The position numbers were made by a program, and so were the translations under genes. Shown here piece by piece: positions 17,297-25,932 of a stretch of 64,000 nt of DNA (its first letter is position 1; each line of letters starts with the position of its first letter). Source of the DNA: Oceanobacillus sojae (lineage in GTDB: Bacteria > Bacillota > Bacilli > Bacillales > Amphibacillaceae); assembly GCF_900162665.1 (NCBI RefSeq), contig NZ_LT727810.1:84291-148290 (forward strand), given 5' to 3'. The notes below the pieces were generated by a model. The model was not told where the DNA came from, did not search any database, and saw only the letters and a program-made list of their open reading frames with translations.

Positions 17297-17518
17297 GTAT
17301 AATTTTTTCATAGCTTAAATCAACATAATATATATTCTTAACAGCTGCTTTATCTAGATTTGGGGTCTGGTTTAGATTTGGAGGTGCATAGTTGAACTTT
17401 AGAGTTTTAGACGACAAATGCTTTTATTCCAATCTTTAAGTAATCATACTTAAAGCGAATGTTTAAGTTGGAGAATTAATTTGGTGGTGGATTAGGTTAA
17501 TAGTAGAGGTGAAGTGGC

Positions 17519-17617
17519 GGGGGAATCCCGCCACCATATAGAGTGCGAAGCTTAGAGTTAGCACCAAGTTAATTAATATATTCAATTTCAATCCACGCAC
17601 CCGTATAGAGTGCGAAC
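17519..17617 (-). CRISPR. Relic type I-C CRISPR array (two repeats, one spacer)
   Basis: Read on the minus strand, 17617-17585 matches the type I-C repeat consensus, with GCACTCTATA, then GGGTGCGTGGATTGAAAT. A second copy at about 17550-17519 keeps CGCACTCTATATGG and then degenerates. The 34 bases between them (17551-17584) have the right length for a I-C spacer. No cas gene is present in the window, so this is an orphan remnant. Two repeats only, so confidence is moderate. Confidence 0.65.
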
Positions 17618-17663
17618 ACACATAGTATACGCCTAGTTACAACAAGGGTTTATAACTGTAAAA

Positions 17664-17705
17664 GTGCTAACCTCTCTAGTAATTTATATTCGCTTAGGGT
17701 AGCAC
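17664..17705 (-). terminator. Possible terminator of the murQ-PTS operon
   Basis: On the minus strand, an imperfect 9-bp stem (GTGCTACCC with GGTTAGCAC) is followed by TTTT. It lies about 255 bases past the stop of the RpiR gene, rather far for a terminator. Confidence 0.3.
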
Positions 17706-17960
17706 CTAATCGTTAAAGTCTAATACTATCTATATCAATTATACCAAGAAGTTTATTTTTTAGGATAGTATATGGTGTGCTGTTAACAATACATTCAAAA
17801 CAGAATTTTGCACGCGTTGACCATAGCTTTAGCAAAGTTTTGCTGCCTTGCAAAATCGTTTTTGGCCGCCGGAACTTGAAGTACTTACATCATAAATAAC
17901 TATGATTAACATGCTTCACCTAAGAAGGGATGTTTCAAAGATTCTTGTTTCTTTTGCTGC

Positions 17961-18812
17961 TTAACGCCTAAAACGATTAACAGAGTCTCTCAATTCATAG
18001 AATCGATCAATAATCTGATCTCCCAGTTCTTCATAAAGACTCATATATAATGTATCTACAACTGCAAGCTGAGAAATTCGTGTTGCCATATTAGCAACAC
18101 GAAAATATTCTTCCAGCATCGGTGTATAGAGTGGAATCAGAGCTTTGCGAGCTAATGTTGATTTCTGCAATGTGGTAACAGCAACAATAATTGCTCCCTT
18201 TTCTTTTGCCAGTTCAACAAGTTCAAGAATTTCCTGTGTTTCGCCAGTTGTAGAAATAGCGATAAATACATCTCCAGGCTGCATGTTTAAAACAAGAGAG
18301 AGCATATAATGGAAATCTCGATTAAAAAAAACTTTAATTCCAAGCTTAGTAAACTTATGCGTTAGGTCCTCTGCAACCATCGCAGACGCACCTGCGCCAT
18401 AAGTAACAACTGTCTGACTCTTCAAGATGGCAGCAACTGTGGACTCAATATTCTTTAGGTCCAATGTATTAATCAACTGCTCAACTGCTTGGCGATCTAA
18501 CTCCAGTGTATTAAAGAAAATGTCACGCATGGATAGCTTATCAGCATGTTCTTTTTGAACAATATTAAAACCAATTTTATTTTCTTTTAGAGTCAGTTCC
18601 TGATTAAGCTCTAACTTAAAATCACGAAACCCTTTAATCCCCAGCTGCTTACAAAAGCGGACAACGCTTGCTTCACTAACTTTAGCAGCAATGGCATATT
18701 CCTTTATGGTCATTCTGGAAATCTTGCCTAAATTATTCAGGGTATAATTCGCAATTTTCATTTCAATATTTGTAAAATTCTCTTGAGATTTTAAGCTATC
18801 AATCAAGGACAC
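17961..18812 (-). CDS. MurR/RpiR-family regulator
   Basis: A 283-aa regulator with an N-terminal RpiR-type helix-turn-helix (about 1-75: MTIKEYAIAAKVSEASVVRFCKQLGIKGFRDFK) and a C-terminal SIS sugar-phosphate domain (about 125-260: VVTYGAGASAMVAEDLTHKF, FIAISTTGETQEILELVELAKEKGA). It should sense an amino-sugar phosphate such as MurNAc-6-P or GlcNAc-6-P. The GTG start at 18812 has AGGAGG 8 bases upstream. It is the last gene of the murQ-PTS-nanE operon, and a palindrome upstream of murQ is its likely operator. Confidence 0.9.
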   Translation of the reverse strand: MSLIDSLKSQENFTNIEMKIANYTLNNLGKISRMTIKEYAIAAKVSEASVVRFCKQLGIKGFRDFKLELNQELTLKENKIGFNIVQKEHADKLSMRDIFFNTLELDRQAVEQLINTLDLKNIESTVAAILKSQTVVTYGAGASAMVAEDLTHKFTKLGIKVFFNRDFHYMLSLVLNMQPGDVFIAISTTGETQEILELVELAKEKGAIIVAVTTLQKSTLARKALIPLYTPMLEEYFRVANMATRISQLAVVDTLYMSLYEELGDQIIDRFYELRDSVNRFRR

Positions 18813-18824
18813 ACTGGCTTCCTC

Positions 18825-19532
18825 CTATATGGTTTTCTTTTTTAATTGTTCAAGGTTATCAACAAATCTTTTTGTAATAATCTCCGGTCTGGTAATAGCA
18901 GAACCAACAACTACTGAATCCGCTCCACTTTTATAGGCCGACACCAATTCTTCAGGTGTAGAAATATGACCTTCGGCTATAATTGGAATTTTCAAGTGAT
19001 TTTTTAACGCACTGACGAATTCATAGTTAAAACTATTTTGGTTCTTTGTTTCTTCAGTATACCCCGATAGCGTTGTAGAAACAATATCTGTCCCGCATTC
19101 TTCTGCATATAATGCACTCTCTAAATTATCACAATCAGACATGACTAAAACATCGGGATAATTATCATGAATACGTGCAATAATGTCTTTTAAATTCTCC
19201 CCGTTTGGTCTGCGTCGTTTTGTACCGTCCAAAGCAACTATCTCAGCACCAGCTTCAACAACAGCAGCTGCACTATCATACGTAGGTGTAATATATACAT
19301 CATATCCTTCAAACCATTGTTTATAAATCCCGATAATAGGTAAATCTACAGCTTCTTTTATAGCAGAGATATTTTGAGGCTCTGTTGCACGAATTCCTAC
19401 AGCTCCTCCTTGTTTGGCAGCTTTGGCAAAAGCAACCATGATGTCTGTGCCATACATTGGCCATCCTTGGCGTGCCTGGCAGGAAACCACCAGGCCGCCT
19501 CTGATAGCATTTAATAGCTCTTCTTTCTCCAT
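18825..19532 (-). CDS. nanE: N-acetylmannosamine-6-phosphate 2-epimerase
   Basis: A 235-aa TIM-barrel protein with NanE hallmarks: GGLVVSCQARQGWPMYG (12-28), PIIGIYKQWFEGYDVYITPT (65-84) with the catalytic-type Lys71, VALDGTKRRRP, IIAEGHIST and SVVVGSAITRPEIIT. It converts ManNAc-6-P into GlcNAc-6-P. It follows the EIICD gene by 15 bases. No nanA or nanK lies nearby, so the substrate is more likely ManNAc imported and phosphorylated by the adjacent PTS than sialic acid. Confidence 0.93.
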   Translation of the reverse strand: MEKEELLNAIRGGLVVSCQARQGWPMYGTDIMVAFAKAAKQGGAVGIRATEPQNISAIKEAVDLPIIGIYKQWFEGYDVYITPTYDSAAAVVEAGAEIVALDGTKRRRPNGENLKDIIARIHDNYPDVLVMSDCDNLESALYAEECGTDIVSTTLSGYTEETKNQNSFNYEFVSALKNHLKIPIIAEGHISTPEELVSAYKSGADSVVVGSAITRPEIITKRFVDNLEQLKKKTI

Positions 19533-19547
19533 AAACCAATTCCTCCA

Positions 19548-21125
19548 TTATATAATGTTTAAAAGTCTCCCAATTAAACCAATCGCAAAGCAAATTAGCA
19601 TCAGCCAATAAATTGCTTTCTTATTTTTAATTAGAGCGAAATAAAATAGTAATGTAATCACCAGTGGAAGCAGGCTCGGAAAAATTTGATCAAGCAGTTC
19701 CTGAAGCATAATTTCTTTTCCGGCACTCGTCCATTCTGCGGTTAATTCGATTTTTACAAAGTTCACAATCATGGCCCCGGTAACCATCATCCCGACGATT
19801 GTTGCTCCTTGAACAAATTTCTGGATTACATCGGAACTTTTCATTTTAGCAATGAGCTGGACACCGAATTTATATCCCCAAAAAACTCCAAAATAACGTG
19901 TTAAGACATTTAATAATACATTGGGGACAATGAAAATAATTGGACCTAGTATATTTCCGTTAAGTGCTAATCCAGCGCCTATTGCTGCAAAAATTGTCAT
20001 AAATGTTGCTTTAAATACGGAATCTCCAATACCAGATAATGGCCCCATTAAAGCAGTTTTCGTAGATGCAATTGTTTCGTCGGTAATGACACCCTGTTGG
20101 GCCTTCTGTTCTTCCAAAGCTGCAGCAACACCTAATACAACGTTTGCAGTATAGGGGTGACAATTAAAAAATTCATTATGCCTTTTTAAAGCTGACTTAT
20201 ATTCTCCCTCATCAGAATATAATCGTTTGAGAGCTGGAACCATCGCATAACCAAAGCCTAAACTGATATATCTTTCATAATTGATACTAGCCATGCTGAA
20301 AAATGATCTTACAAAAACACGCCATAAATCTTTTTTCTTCAATAGACTTTGCTCATTTTGAGAGGTGGAATCTGCTGCTGTAAAGGTTTCTGTATTTTCT
20401 TTTGATTTACTAATCACTGATATGCCGGCTGCTATCCCTAAACCTAACAAAGATACTGCTAAAACATTTAGGTCTAAGTAAACCGATAGTATGAAACCGA
20501 TTAAAAAGAATGGCCAAAACTTTTTAAGATCCATCATTTTCAAGAGCATAGCCATCCCAATAGCTGGGAGTAGACCTGCGGCAATTTCGAGACCTCCAGA
20601 AACCCATCCAGGCAACGCGTCATTTATCCGGCTAACGAAATCGCTGCCAAAGTAAATCGCAAGAAAAGAGGATACAAAAAATACACTAAAGAAAACGAGT
20701 ATTCCGGACAGGTGGAGGAGCTCCATTTTTCTGGTGTTTCCATCGACAATTGCTTTATCTGATTTATGAACTAAATAAATGTTTAAATTCCAAGCTAACA
20801 TGATTAAAAATTGTGCTAATATTCCAATCGGCAGAGCAAGAGTGATTCCCAGAGCGGTGGACTCAGCTTGAATAGCATAAATTGTCCCGATAATTCCTGC
20901 AATTTGTGCATTCGGGGGGACAGATCCGCCAATCGGGAGGACCCCCATAAACATTAATTCAACACTTGCTCCGACAATTAATCCGGTTTGCAAATCTCCA
21001 AGTATTAATCCAATTAATGGACCAGCAAAAATAGGGCGGCTAATCATCCAATAACCATAACCGTAATTTTCTGTAATGAGAAGGGCTACTAAAACACTCA
21101 ACAATAGTGCTGCTATCAATGTCAT
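19548..21125 (-). CDS. Fused mannose-family PTS EIIC-EIID
   Basis: A single 525-aa protein holds both membrane components of a mannose-family PTS. Residues 1-250 are EIIC-like (SRPIFAGPLIGLILGDLQTGLIVGASVELMFMG, SVPPNAQIAGIIG). A polar linker (about 245-262, rich in Ser, Glu and Thr) leads to EIID (about 263-525: KKDLWRVFVRSFF, NYERYISLGFGYAMVPALKRLY, MGPLSGIGDSVFKATF). In most systems, including the one at 45-46.8 kb here, these are two polypeptides. It would take up an amino sugar such as MurNAc or ManNAc together with the EIIA and EIIB upstream. Confidence 0.92.
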   Translation of the reverse strand: MTLIAALLLSVLVALLITENYGYGYWMISRPIFAGPLIGLILGDLQTGLIVGASVELMFMGVLPIGGSVPPNAQIAGIIGTIYAIQAESTALGITLALPIGILAQFLIMLAWNLNIYLVHKSDKAIVDGNTRKMELLHLSGILVFFSVFFVSSFLAIYFGSDFVSRINDALPGWVSGGLEIAAGLLPAIGMAMLLKMMDLKKFWPFFLIGFILSVYLDLNVLAVSLLGLGIAAGISVISKSKENTETFTAADSTSQNEQSLLKKKDLWRVFVRSFFSMASINYERYISLGFGYAMVPALKRLYSDEGEYKSALKRHNEFFNCHPYTANVVLGVAAALEEQKAQQGVITDETIASTKTALMGPLSGIGDSVFKATFMTIFAAIGAGLALNGNILGPIIFIVPNVLLNVLTRYFGVFWGYKFGVQLIAKMKSSDVIQKFVQGATIVGMMVTGAMIVNFVKIELTAEWTSAGKEIMLQELLDQIFPSLLPLVITLLFYFALIKNKKAIYWLMLICFAIGLIGRLLNII

Positions 21126-21142
21126 TTAAACTTCTCCTTCCA

Positions 21143-21610
21143 TTAAATTCTGCTTATTAAGTCAATTGACTTATCACTGGGAGCTGTGCGTACATCTAAA
21201 TAAATATTCTTTGAAGCTAAATCTCGAAAAATCTTTTTTTCATCATCATTCAGATAGACTGTTTTCGTGACTTCTTCTTTTCCTTCTTTAAAATACATTC
21301 CGCCTACATTAATTTCCTTAAAATGAACTCCTTGATTTGCTAAATCCAAGATAGTCTGCGGTCCTTTCACTACTAAGAATGTATTTAATTTATTTTCTGA
21401 TTTAAAATAATTACTTGCCTCATCTACAGAAAGTAATTGAAACTTCTTTCCCTCTGGAACCGCCATTTCCAATAACATTCTTTGCATTTCATCATTTACC
21501 AGCACATCATCCACTACCACAATTTCATTCACTTGATATGCAACAGACCATGAATAAGCTACCTGTCCATGGATTAATCTCTCATCTATTCTAGTTACTG
21601 CGATACTCAT
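21143..21610 (-). CDS. Mannose-family PTS EIIB
   Basis: A 155-aa phosphocarrier. RIDERLIHGQVAYSW contains the phosphorylated His14, and VVVDDVLVNDEMQRMLLEMAVP and INVGGMYFKEGKEEVTK complete the fold. It accepts phosphate from EIIA and passes it to sugar entering through EIICD. AAAGGAGG precedes the ATG. Confidence 0.92.
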   Translation of the reverse strand: MSIAVTRIDERLIHGQVAYSWSVAYQVNEIVVVDDVLVNDEMQRMLLEMAVPEGKKFQLLSVDEASNYFKSENKLNTFLVVKGPQTILDLANQGVHFKEINVGGMYFKEGKEEVTKTVYLNDDEKKIFRDLASKNIYLDVRTAPSDKSIDLISRI

Positions 21611-21668
21611 TCGAGCTCCTCCTTTTTCTATATGTGTCCAAAAAAATGAAGATTTTGAACATCCTATA

Positions 21669-22046
21669 TTAAATTATTTTTTGAATCATTTTATTGGATT
21701 CTTCAATTAAATGGTTAGCGGTGATATGACTATCTGTGCATGCTGTAATAATCATAGCCAGATGATAACCTGAAATCACCGTAACTCCTTCCTCTTGTTT
21801 TCCTATTAGAGTTGCTACGTTTCCTGGAGTTCCACCTTTAATATCTGTTAATATCCAAAACTCATTATCGCCATCCACTCTGCCTTTATCTATCAGCGAA
21901 TGAAGCCGTTTATGGTAATCTTGTGCACTTTCAGATGCGTATAGATTTATAGCATGTAAATGAGTTTGTTCTCCTAAGATCATTTCTGTGGATTGTTTCA
22001 TTCCTAAACATCCATCACCATGTCCTGCTAAAATAACCTGCCTCAT
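21669..22046 (-). CDS. Mannose-family PTS EIIA
   Basis: A 125-aa protein with the active-site His9 in ILAGHGDGCLGM and the conserved LTDIKGGTPGNVA and VISGYHLAMI blocks. It takes phosphate from HPr. It follows murQ by 2 bases, with the ribosome site GGAGG inside the murQ 3' end, so the genes are coupled. Confidence 0.9.
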   Translation of the reverse strand: MRQVILAGHGDGCLGMKQSTEMILGEQTHLHAINLYASESAQDYHKRLHSLIDKGRVDGDNEFWILTDIKGGTPGNVATLIGKQEEGVTVISGYHLAMIITACTDSHITANHLIEESNKMIQKII

Positions 22047-22048
22047 AT

Positions 22049-22936
22049 TTAATCCTCCAATGCTAATCTTAGAAATTCATTTTTAGAAGCCAGTAGCTGT
22101 TTTGCTTCTTTCATTTCCAAGTTTTTCTTAACCATAATAATAGCCAGCTTCAACTGATAATCTGTTCTTAATAAGATTTGCTGTGCTTCTTCCATGGGGA
22201 TTTCTCCAACTGTGCTCAAAATATGTTCAGCTCTTCTTTTTAATTTTTTATTGGTAGCCTTTACATCTACCATCAAGTTTTCATATACTTTTCCAATACG
22301 AATCATTGAAATGGTAGACAGCATATTTAAAACTTTTTTCTGAGCTGTCCCTGATTTCAATCTTGTAGAACCAGAAAGTACTTCCGGCCCAACATCCAAC
22401 TCAATTTTCAGTTGAGCACACTTGCCTATTTCCGAGTCTTTATTACATGCTAATGCTACAGTTTGCGCATTCTTTTCTTTCGCATAATTTAAAGCTCCTA
22501 AAACATAAGGTGTGCGTCCGCTTGCAGCAATTCCTACAACAATATCTTTGTTGGATATTTTAAGCGCTTCCAAATCAGAGCTTCCTTGATTAAAGTCATC
22601 CTCAACTCCTTCTATTGCTTCGACAAATGCTTTATTTCCTCCAGCTAAAACTCCGATTACCTGATCCTTAGATACACCAAAGGTTGGAATACATTCAGCT
22701 GCGTCTAAAACACCAAGACGGCCGCTCGTTCCAGCGCCTACATAAATTAGCCGGCCTTTTTGCTCAAGGCATTTCGTAATTTCAGTAATTACAGTTTCGA
22801 TATTCTTTTCTTGGTTCTCAATGGCAAGATCGACTATTTTTTCTTCTTCATTCATGAATTGAATAATTTCAATCGTACTCCATTGATCGAGATTATTTGT
22901 TCTGTTATTGCGTCTTTCTGTTAAAAGCTGTTCCAA
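22049..22936 (-). CDS. murQ: N-acetylmuramic acid 6-phosphate etherase
   Basis: A 295-aa SIS-domain protein with the MurQ signature GAGTSGRLGVLDAAECIPTFG, the later GIAASGRTPYVLGAL and SGSTRLKSGTAQKKVLNM, and the usual N-terminal TERRNNRTNNLDQWS. It removes lactate from MurNAc-6-P to give GlcNAc-6-P during peptidoglycan recycling. The TTG start has AAGGAGG in front. It is the first gene of a six-gene operon; the GlcNAc-6-P it and NanE produce would feed a nagAB pathway elsewhere. Confidence 0.95.
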   Translation of the reverse strand: MEQLLTERRNNRTNNLDQWSTIEIIQFMNEEEKIVDLAIENQEKNIETVITEITKCLEQKGRLIYVGAGTSGRLGVLDAAECIPTFGVSKDQVIGVLAGGNKAFVEAIEGVEDDFNQGSSDLEALKISNKDIVVGIAASGRTPYVLGALNYAKEKNAQTVALACNKDSEIGKCAQLKIELDVGPEVLSGSTRLKSGTAQKKVLNMLSTISMIRIGKVYENLMVDVKATNKKLKRRAEHILSTVGEIPMEEAQQILLRTDYQLKLAIIMVKKNLEMKEAKQLLASKNEFLRLALED

Positions 22937-22983
22937 TTTTTCTCCTCCTTATTGTATTTTTATTATTTATAGAATAGCATTTA

Positions 22984-23032
22984 TGAAATTTAATTTCAAT
23001 ATTTATTTTAATTTTAATGAAACTTTATGCAA
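22984..23032 (-). promoter_or_regulatory. murQ operon promoter with RpiR-type operator
   Basis: On the minus strand TTGCAT (23032-23027), a 16-base spacer and TAAAAT (23010-23005) form a promoter. Directly after it is the perfect palindrome TGAAATTTAATTTCA (22984-22998), the kind of AT-rich TGAAA-TTTCA dyad bound by RpiR regulators. A half site ATGAAAC lies within the spacer. Repression by the operon's own RpiR protein is inferred. Confidence 0.6.
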
Positions 23033-23068
23033 TTTAGCTCGTTATATAATATAAAAAAGAGATTGTTT

Positions 23069-23113
23069 CCTTTGTGCAAGTTGATGAAAGGGTTTACGAT
23101 ATAATTAAGGAGG
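23069..23113 (+). repeat. Copy of the acetamidase promoter region
   Basis: These 45 bases match 28911-28955 with only four mismatches, ending in TATAAT-TAAGGAGG. Here the copy joins a decayed GGCT-like gene instead of an intact one. It also contains a cre-like TGAAAGGGTTTACG (23085-23098), which matches 12 of 14 consensus positions. Confidence 0.75.
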
Positions 23114-23530
23114 AAAGAAGTAAACGATGGAAGGGCGGTGTTGCCATTATCGGTCATGAACCAGATAGAGAAATAAAGACATATGCAAGAAAGTACCTAA
23201 TCATAGATGAGCAATTGGGAGAAGACGTGGAACAGGGAAATAATGCTGATGCTTTATATATCAATGTCCAGGATATTATGGATAAAGGCTAGGTTGACCT
23301 GGAAGCAGGCTGGTATGGAGATGGTGCGCCAATGTTTACATTTACAAGTCCAGATGTAATGGGAACGCATAATTTTACCACCCCGCCTAAATCCTATTTA
23401 TCTATGATTTATCGTGGGTTAAAAGAGGTTGATCTTACGAAAGAGGGAATTGTAGAATATTTCTTATCTAAACCTGGAATTGAAAGGGGGTTTACAAGGG
23501 AATTGCTGTTTCGGTATATTTTTGTTGATT
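23110..23530 (+). pseudogene. Decayed paralog of the GGCT-like gene at 16.7 kb
   Basis: The translation follows the 16682-17296 product closely (GGVAIIGHEPDREIKTYARKYLI, then PDVMGTHNFTTPPKSYLSMIYRGLKEVDL). It lacks the first 55-60 codons including YGSN, has an in-frame TAG at about 23290 where the intact gene has TAT, and has lost about 25 bases around the segment RVIYLGKE. Its front is fused to the duplicated promoter element. Confidence 0.85.
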
Positions 23531-23608
23531 ATAGTGTTCATAACTTGTAACAGCTAATAGATATGCTTGCGATAGTCTCTCTCTCTTAAATAGTCCTTAA
23601 AATAATAA

Positions 23609-23647
23609 AAGTCATGAGTTTCCAGTTAAGGAAGAAACTCATGACTT
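23609..23647 (-). terminator. Terminator of the fructose-PTS/C-S lyase operon
   Basis: A perfect 14-bp stem (23609-23622 with 23634-23647, loop 11) is followed on the minus strand by TTATTATTTT. It lies 55 bases past the stop of the aminotransferase gene. Confidence 0.85.
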
Positions 23648-23701
23648 ACAAGTTTTATTTAACTAATCCTGTTGAAGCAAACGCAATGTAAAATTTCTAA
23701 C

Positions 23702-24883
23702 CTACTTAACTACTTTAATAGATTTCTCCAATCTTTCCAACCCATCTATCACTTTGCTGCGCGGACACCCAACGTTCATCCGCAGAAACTTTCCTTTATT
23801 TACATGATAGACGCTGCCAGACATAATTCCTACATTCCCGGTATTTACTAAAGCATGCTGTATTTCATCATCGGATGATTGCAGATTTGAGCAGTCAATC
23901 CATGCAAGATATGTGGATTCCGGTATCTTAAATGTTATATCTGGAAGCTGGTTTTTGATAAAAGAAGATACAAGGTTCATATTTTCATACAGGTAGTCCA
24001 CCAGATTATCAACCCAATATGCAGAATGATTATATCCTTTGATAATAGAAAGTAGGCCGAATATAAATGCACTTGATAAGCCGTCACGCTGCTTCATGAT
24101 GGTCAAAAATTGATCTCTTGCTTTTTTATCCGGGATAAATGTATATGAGCCGCCTAAGCTTGGCGTATTAAATGTTTTACTGGCAGAGGTACAGATAAAT
24201 ATATTGTCCGGATTACTCGTTATATTGGTTATAGGTATATAACTGCGATTTCGATAAACAATATCCATATGAATATCATCGGAAATAATTTTTACTTGAT
24301 ACTTTTCGCATAGTTTAATAATATGCTGCAGTTCATTATGATTCCAGACTCTCCCGGTAGGGTTATGCGGATTACAGAAAAGCAGCACTTTTGCCTTGGA
24401 ATTGGAGAGCTGCTTTTCTAACAAATTAAAATCGATAGAGTACGAACCATCTTTATAAAGCAGCGGATTCTTGACCATCTCCCTATTAGAAGCAGTCAGC
24501 TGTTTGAAAAAAGCATCGTATCCCGGAGTCTGTAGGATGATTTGATCGTGTTTCTCTGTTAGAATTTCAATTAATTTGGAAATAGAATAAATAACACTTG
24601 GGCTATAAACAATCCAATCAGCAGGAATATCGGCAGTGAAACGAGATTTGTACCAATAGGTGATAGATGATTTATATGCATTATGATTCCACCTTGTATA
24701 GCCAAATATCCCATGTGCTGCATATTCTTGTATTGCCTGTAAAATCTCAGGCGGACATTGAAAATCCATATCTGATATGGAAAAAGGGAGAACGTCACTT
24801 TTACCGAAACGATCTTTAGCGAAATCCCATTGCGTGCTATACGTTCCTTTTCGATTAATGACCTTATCAAATGGAATAGTCAA
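23702..24883 (-). CDS. MalY/PatB-type aminotransferase, probable C-S beta-lyase
   Basis: A 393-aa fold-type I PLP enzyme. The MalY/PatB features are the N-terminus NRKGTYSTQWD, LPFSISDMDFQCPPEI, CNPHNPTGRVW, IISDDIHMDIVY and TSASKTFNTPSLGGSY with the Schiff-base Lys. Relatives cleave cystathionine or other cysteine S-conjugates and some moonlight as regulators. The TTG start follows AGGAGGTG. It ends the operon that encodes the fructose-type PTS, so it may act on a sulfur-containing sugar or glycoside product, or be a passenger. Confidence 0.85.
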   Translation of the reverse strand: MTIPFDKVINRKGTYSTQWDFAKDRFGKSDVLPFSISDMDFQCPPEILQAIQEYAAHGIFGYTRWNHNAYKSSITYWYKSRFTADIPADWIVYSPSVIYSISKLIEILTEKHDQIILQTPGYDAFFKQLTASNREMVKNPLLYKDGSYSIDFNLLEKQLSNSKAKVLLFCNPHNPTGRVWNHNELQHIIKLCEKYQVKIISDDIHMDIVYRNRSYIPITNITSNPDNIFICTSASKTFNTPSLGGSYTFIPDKKARDQFLTIMKQRDGLSSAFIFGLLSIIKGYNHSAYWVDNLVDYLYENMNLVSSFIKNQLPDITFKIPESTYLAWIDCSNLQSSDDEIQHALVNTGNVGIMSGSVYHVNKGKFLRMNVGCPRSKVIDGLERLEKSIKVVK

Positions 24884-24902
24884 AAAAGCACCTCCTGGCT
24901 CA

Positions 24903-25913
24903 TTAAAACGATAGCCCTGTATCTTCTGATTCTTCTACATCGCTCTCCTTACGTAAGAATCCTACTGCTAATGCGATAATGATTATGGCAATAAGCAGAC
25001 CAATTAATAGCATAAATGGACCGTTGACAAATGGCAGTCCCCAGACCCCAATTGCTGCGGGGATTGGAGATTGAGCTCCAAGTACTAATGCAATACCGCC
25101 ACCGATACCAGAACCAATTGTAATAACAGGGATTACTTTTAGAGGCGTAGCTACTGCATAGGGAATTGCTCCTTCTGTAATTCCTAATGTTCCCATCAAG
25201 GCGGCTGGAATAGCGTTGGTTTTCTCGGATTTTGAGAACTTATTAGGGAAGAGCAGTGTTGCTAAAGATAACCCGAGCGGCGCCCCCATAATACCAATCC
25301 AGCATGCTGCCATAGGGGCGTAAATTCCTTCAGCCAGTGTAGCATAACAGAATGCCAGAGCGATTTTATTAACTGGACCGCCCATATCAAATGCCATCAT
25401 TGCTGCAATGATAAATCCTAAGATTAATAGATTATTGCCTTCCATTGAATTCAGCCAGTTTTCCAAGCCAGTCATTGCCGGGGCTAGTGGCATGGAAATT
25501 AACGACATGAAAATGGCGGAAGCACCAATACCAAGTACTGGGATAATCATAATCGGCTTAATTACTGCTATGTTGGGATGCATCGGTATTTTTTTCAACT
25601 GGTTGGTGATCCAGCCTGCAAAGAAACCGACTAAAATACCGCCGATATATCCAGTACCAAGTTCAGATGCAAACACACCGCTTGCTAAACCAACTGCAAT
25701 TCCTGGCCTGTCAGCAATGGAATAAGAAATATAACCTGCAATCATTGGAACCATCAAACCTAAAGCCCATACTCCATAGTTAGATAACTGTTCGCCTAGA
25801 GCAGTATCTTCCCCAATAATTACCCCTAATGAAAGTAAAATACCGCCAGCGACGACAATAGGAATCATATAAGAAACCCCTGTCATCAAATGTTTTTTAG
25901 CTGTGTTCCACAT
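24903..25913 (-). CDS. Fructose-family PTS EIIC
   Basis: A 336-aa membrane protein with the EIIC-Fru signature KKHLMTGVSYMIPIVVAGGILLS at the N-terminus, FDMGGPVNKIA in the substrate region, and TEGAIPYA. About nine membrane spans. I prefer ATG 25913, with GGAG 8 bases before it, to the in-frame GTG at 25922 that overlaps the ribosome site. EIIA, EIIB and EIIC are separate polypeptides here. Confidence 0.92.
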   Translation of the reverse strand: MWNTAKKHLMTGVSYMIPIVVAGGILLSLGVIIGEDTALGEQLSNYGVWALGLMVPMIAGYISYSIADRPGIAVGLASGVFASELGTGYIGGILVGFFAGWITNQLKKIPMHPNIAVIKPIMIIPVLGIGASAIFMSLISMPLAPAMTGLENWLNSMEGNNLLILGFIIAAMMAFDMGGPVNKIALAFCYATLAEGIYAPMAACWIGIMGAPLGLSLATLLFPNKFSKSEKTNAIPAALMGTLGITEGAIPYAVATPLKVIPVITIGSGIGGGIALVLGAQSPIPAAIGVWGLPFVNGPFMLLIGLLIAIIIIALAVGFLRKESDVEESEDTGLSF

Positions 25914-25932
25914 AGGTCTCACTCCTGTTTTT

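Larger units (their letters stand above)
17297..17960. other. Gene-free stretch with CRISPR relic
   Basis: No frame of convincing quality is seen in these 664 bases. The stretch holds the CRISPR remnant at 17519-17617, an 8-bp GC-rich hairpin (GTGGCGGG at 17514-17521 with CCCGCCAC at 17527-17534), and a 42-base hairpin at 17664-17705. The part 17780-17930 has a different, mixed composition and may be further mobile-element debris, which I could not identify. Confidence 0.5.

Noticed and set aside
17664..17705. T-box or riboswitch
   Set aside because: The hairpin lacks T-box, S-box or other known conserved bases and does not precede a gene.
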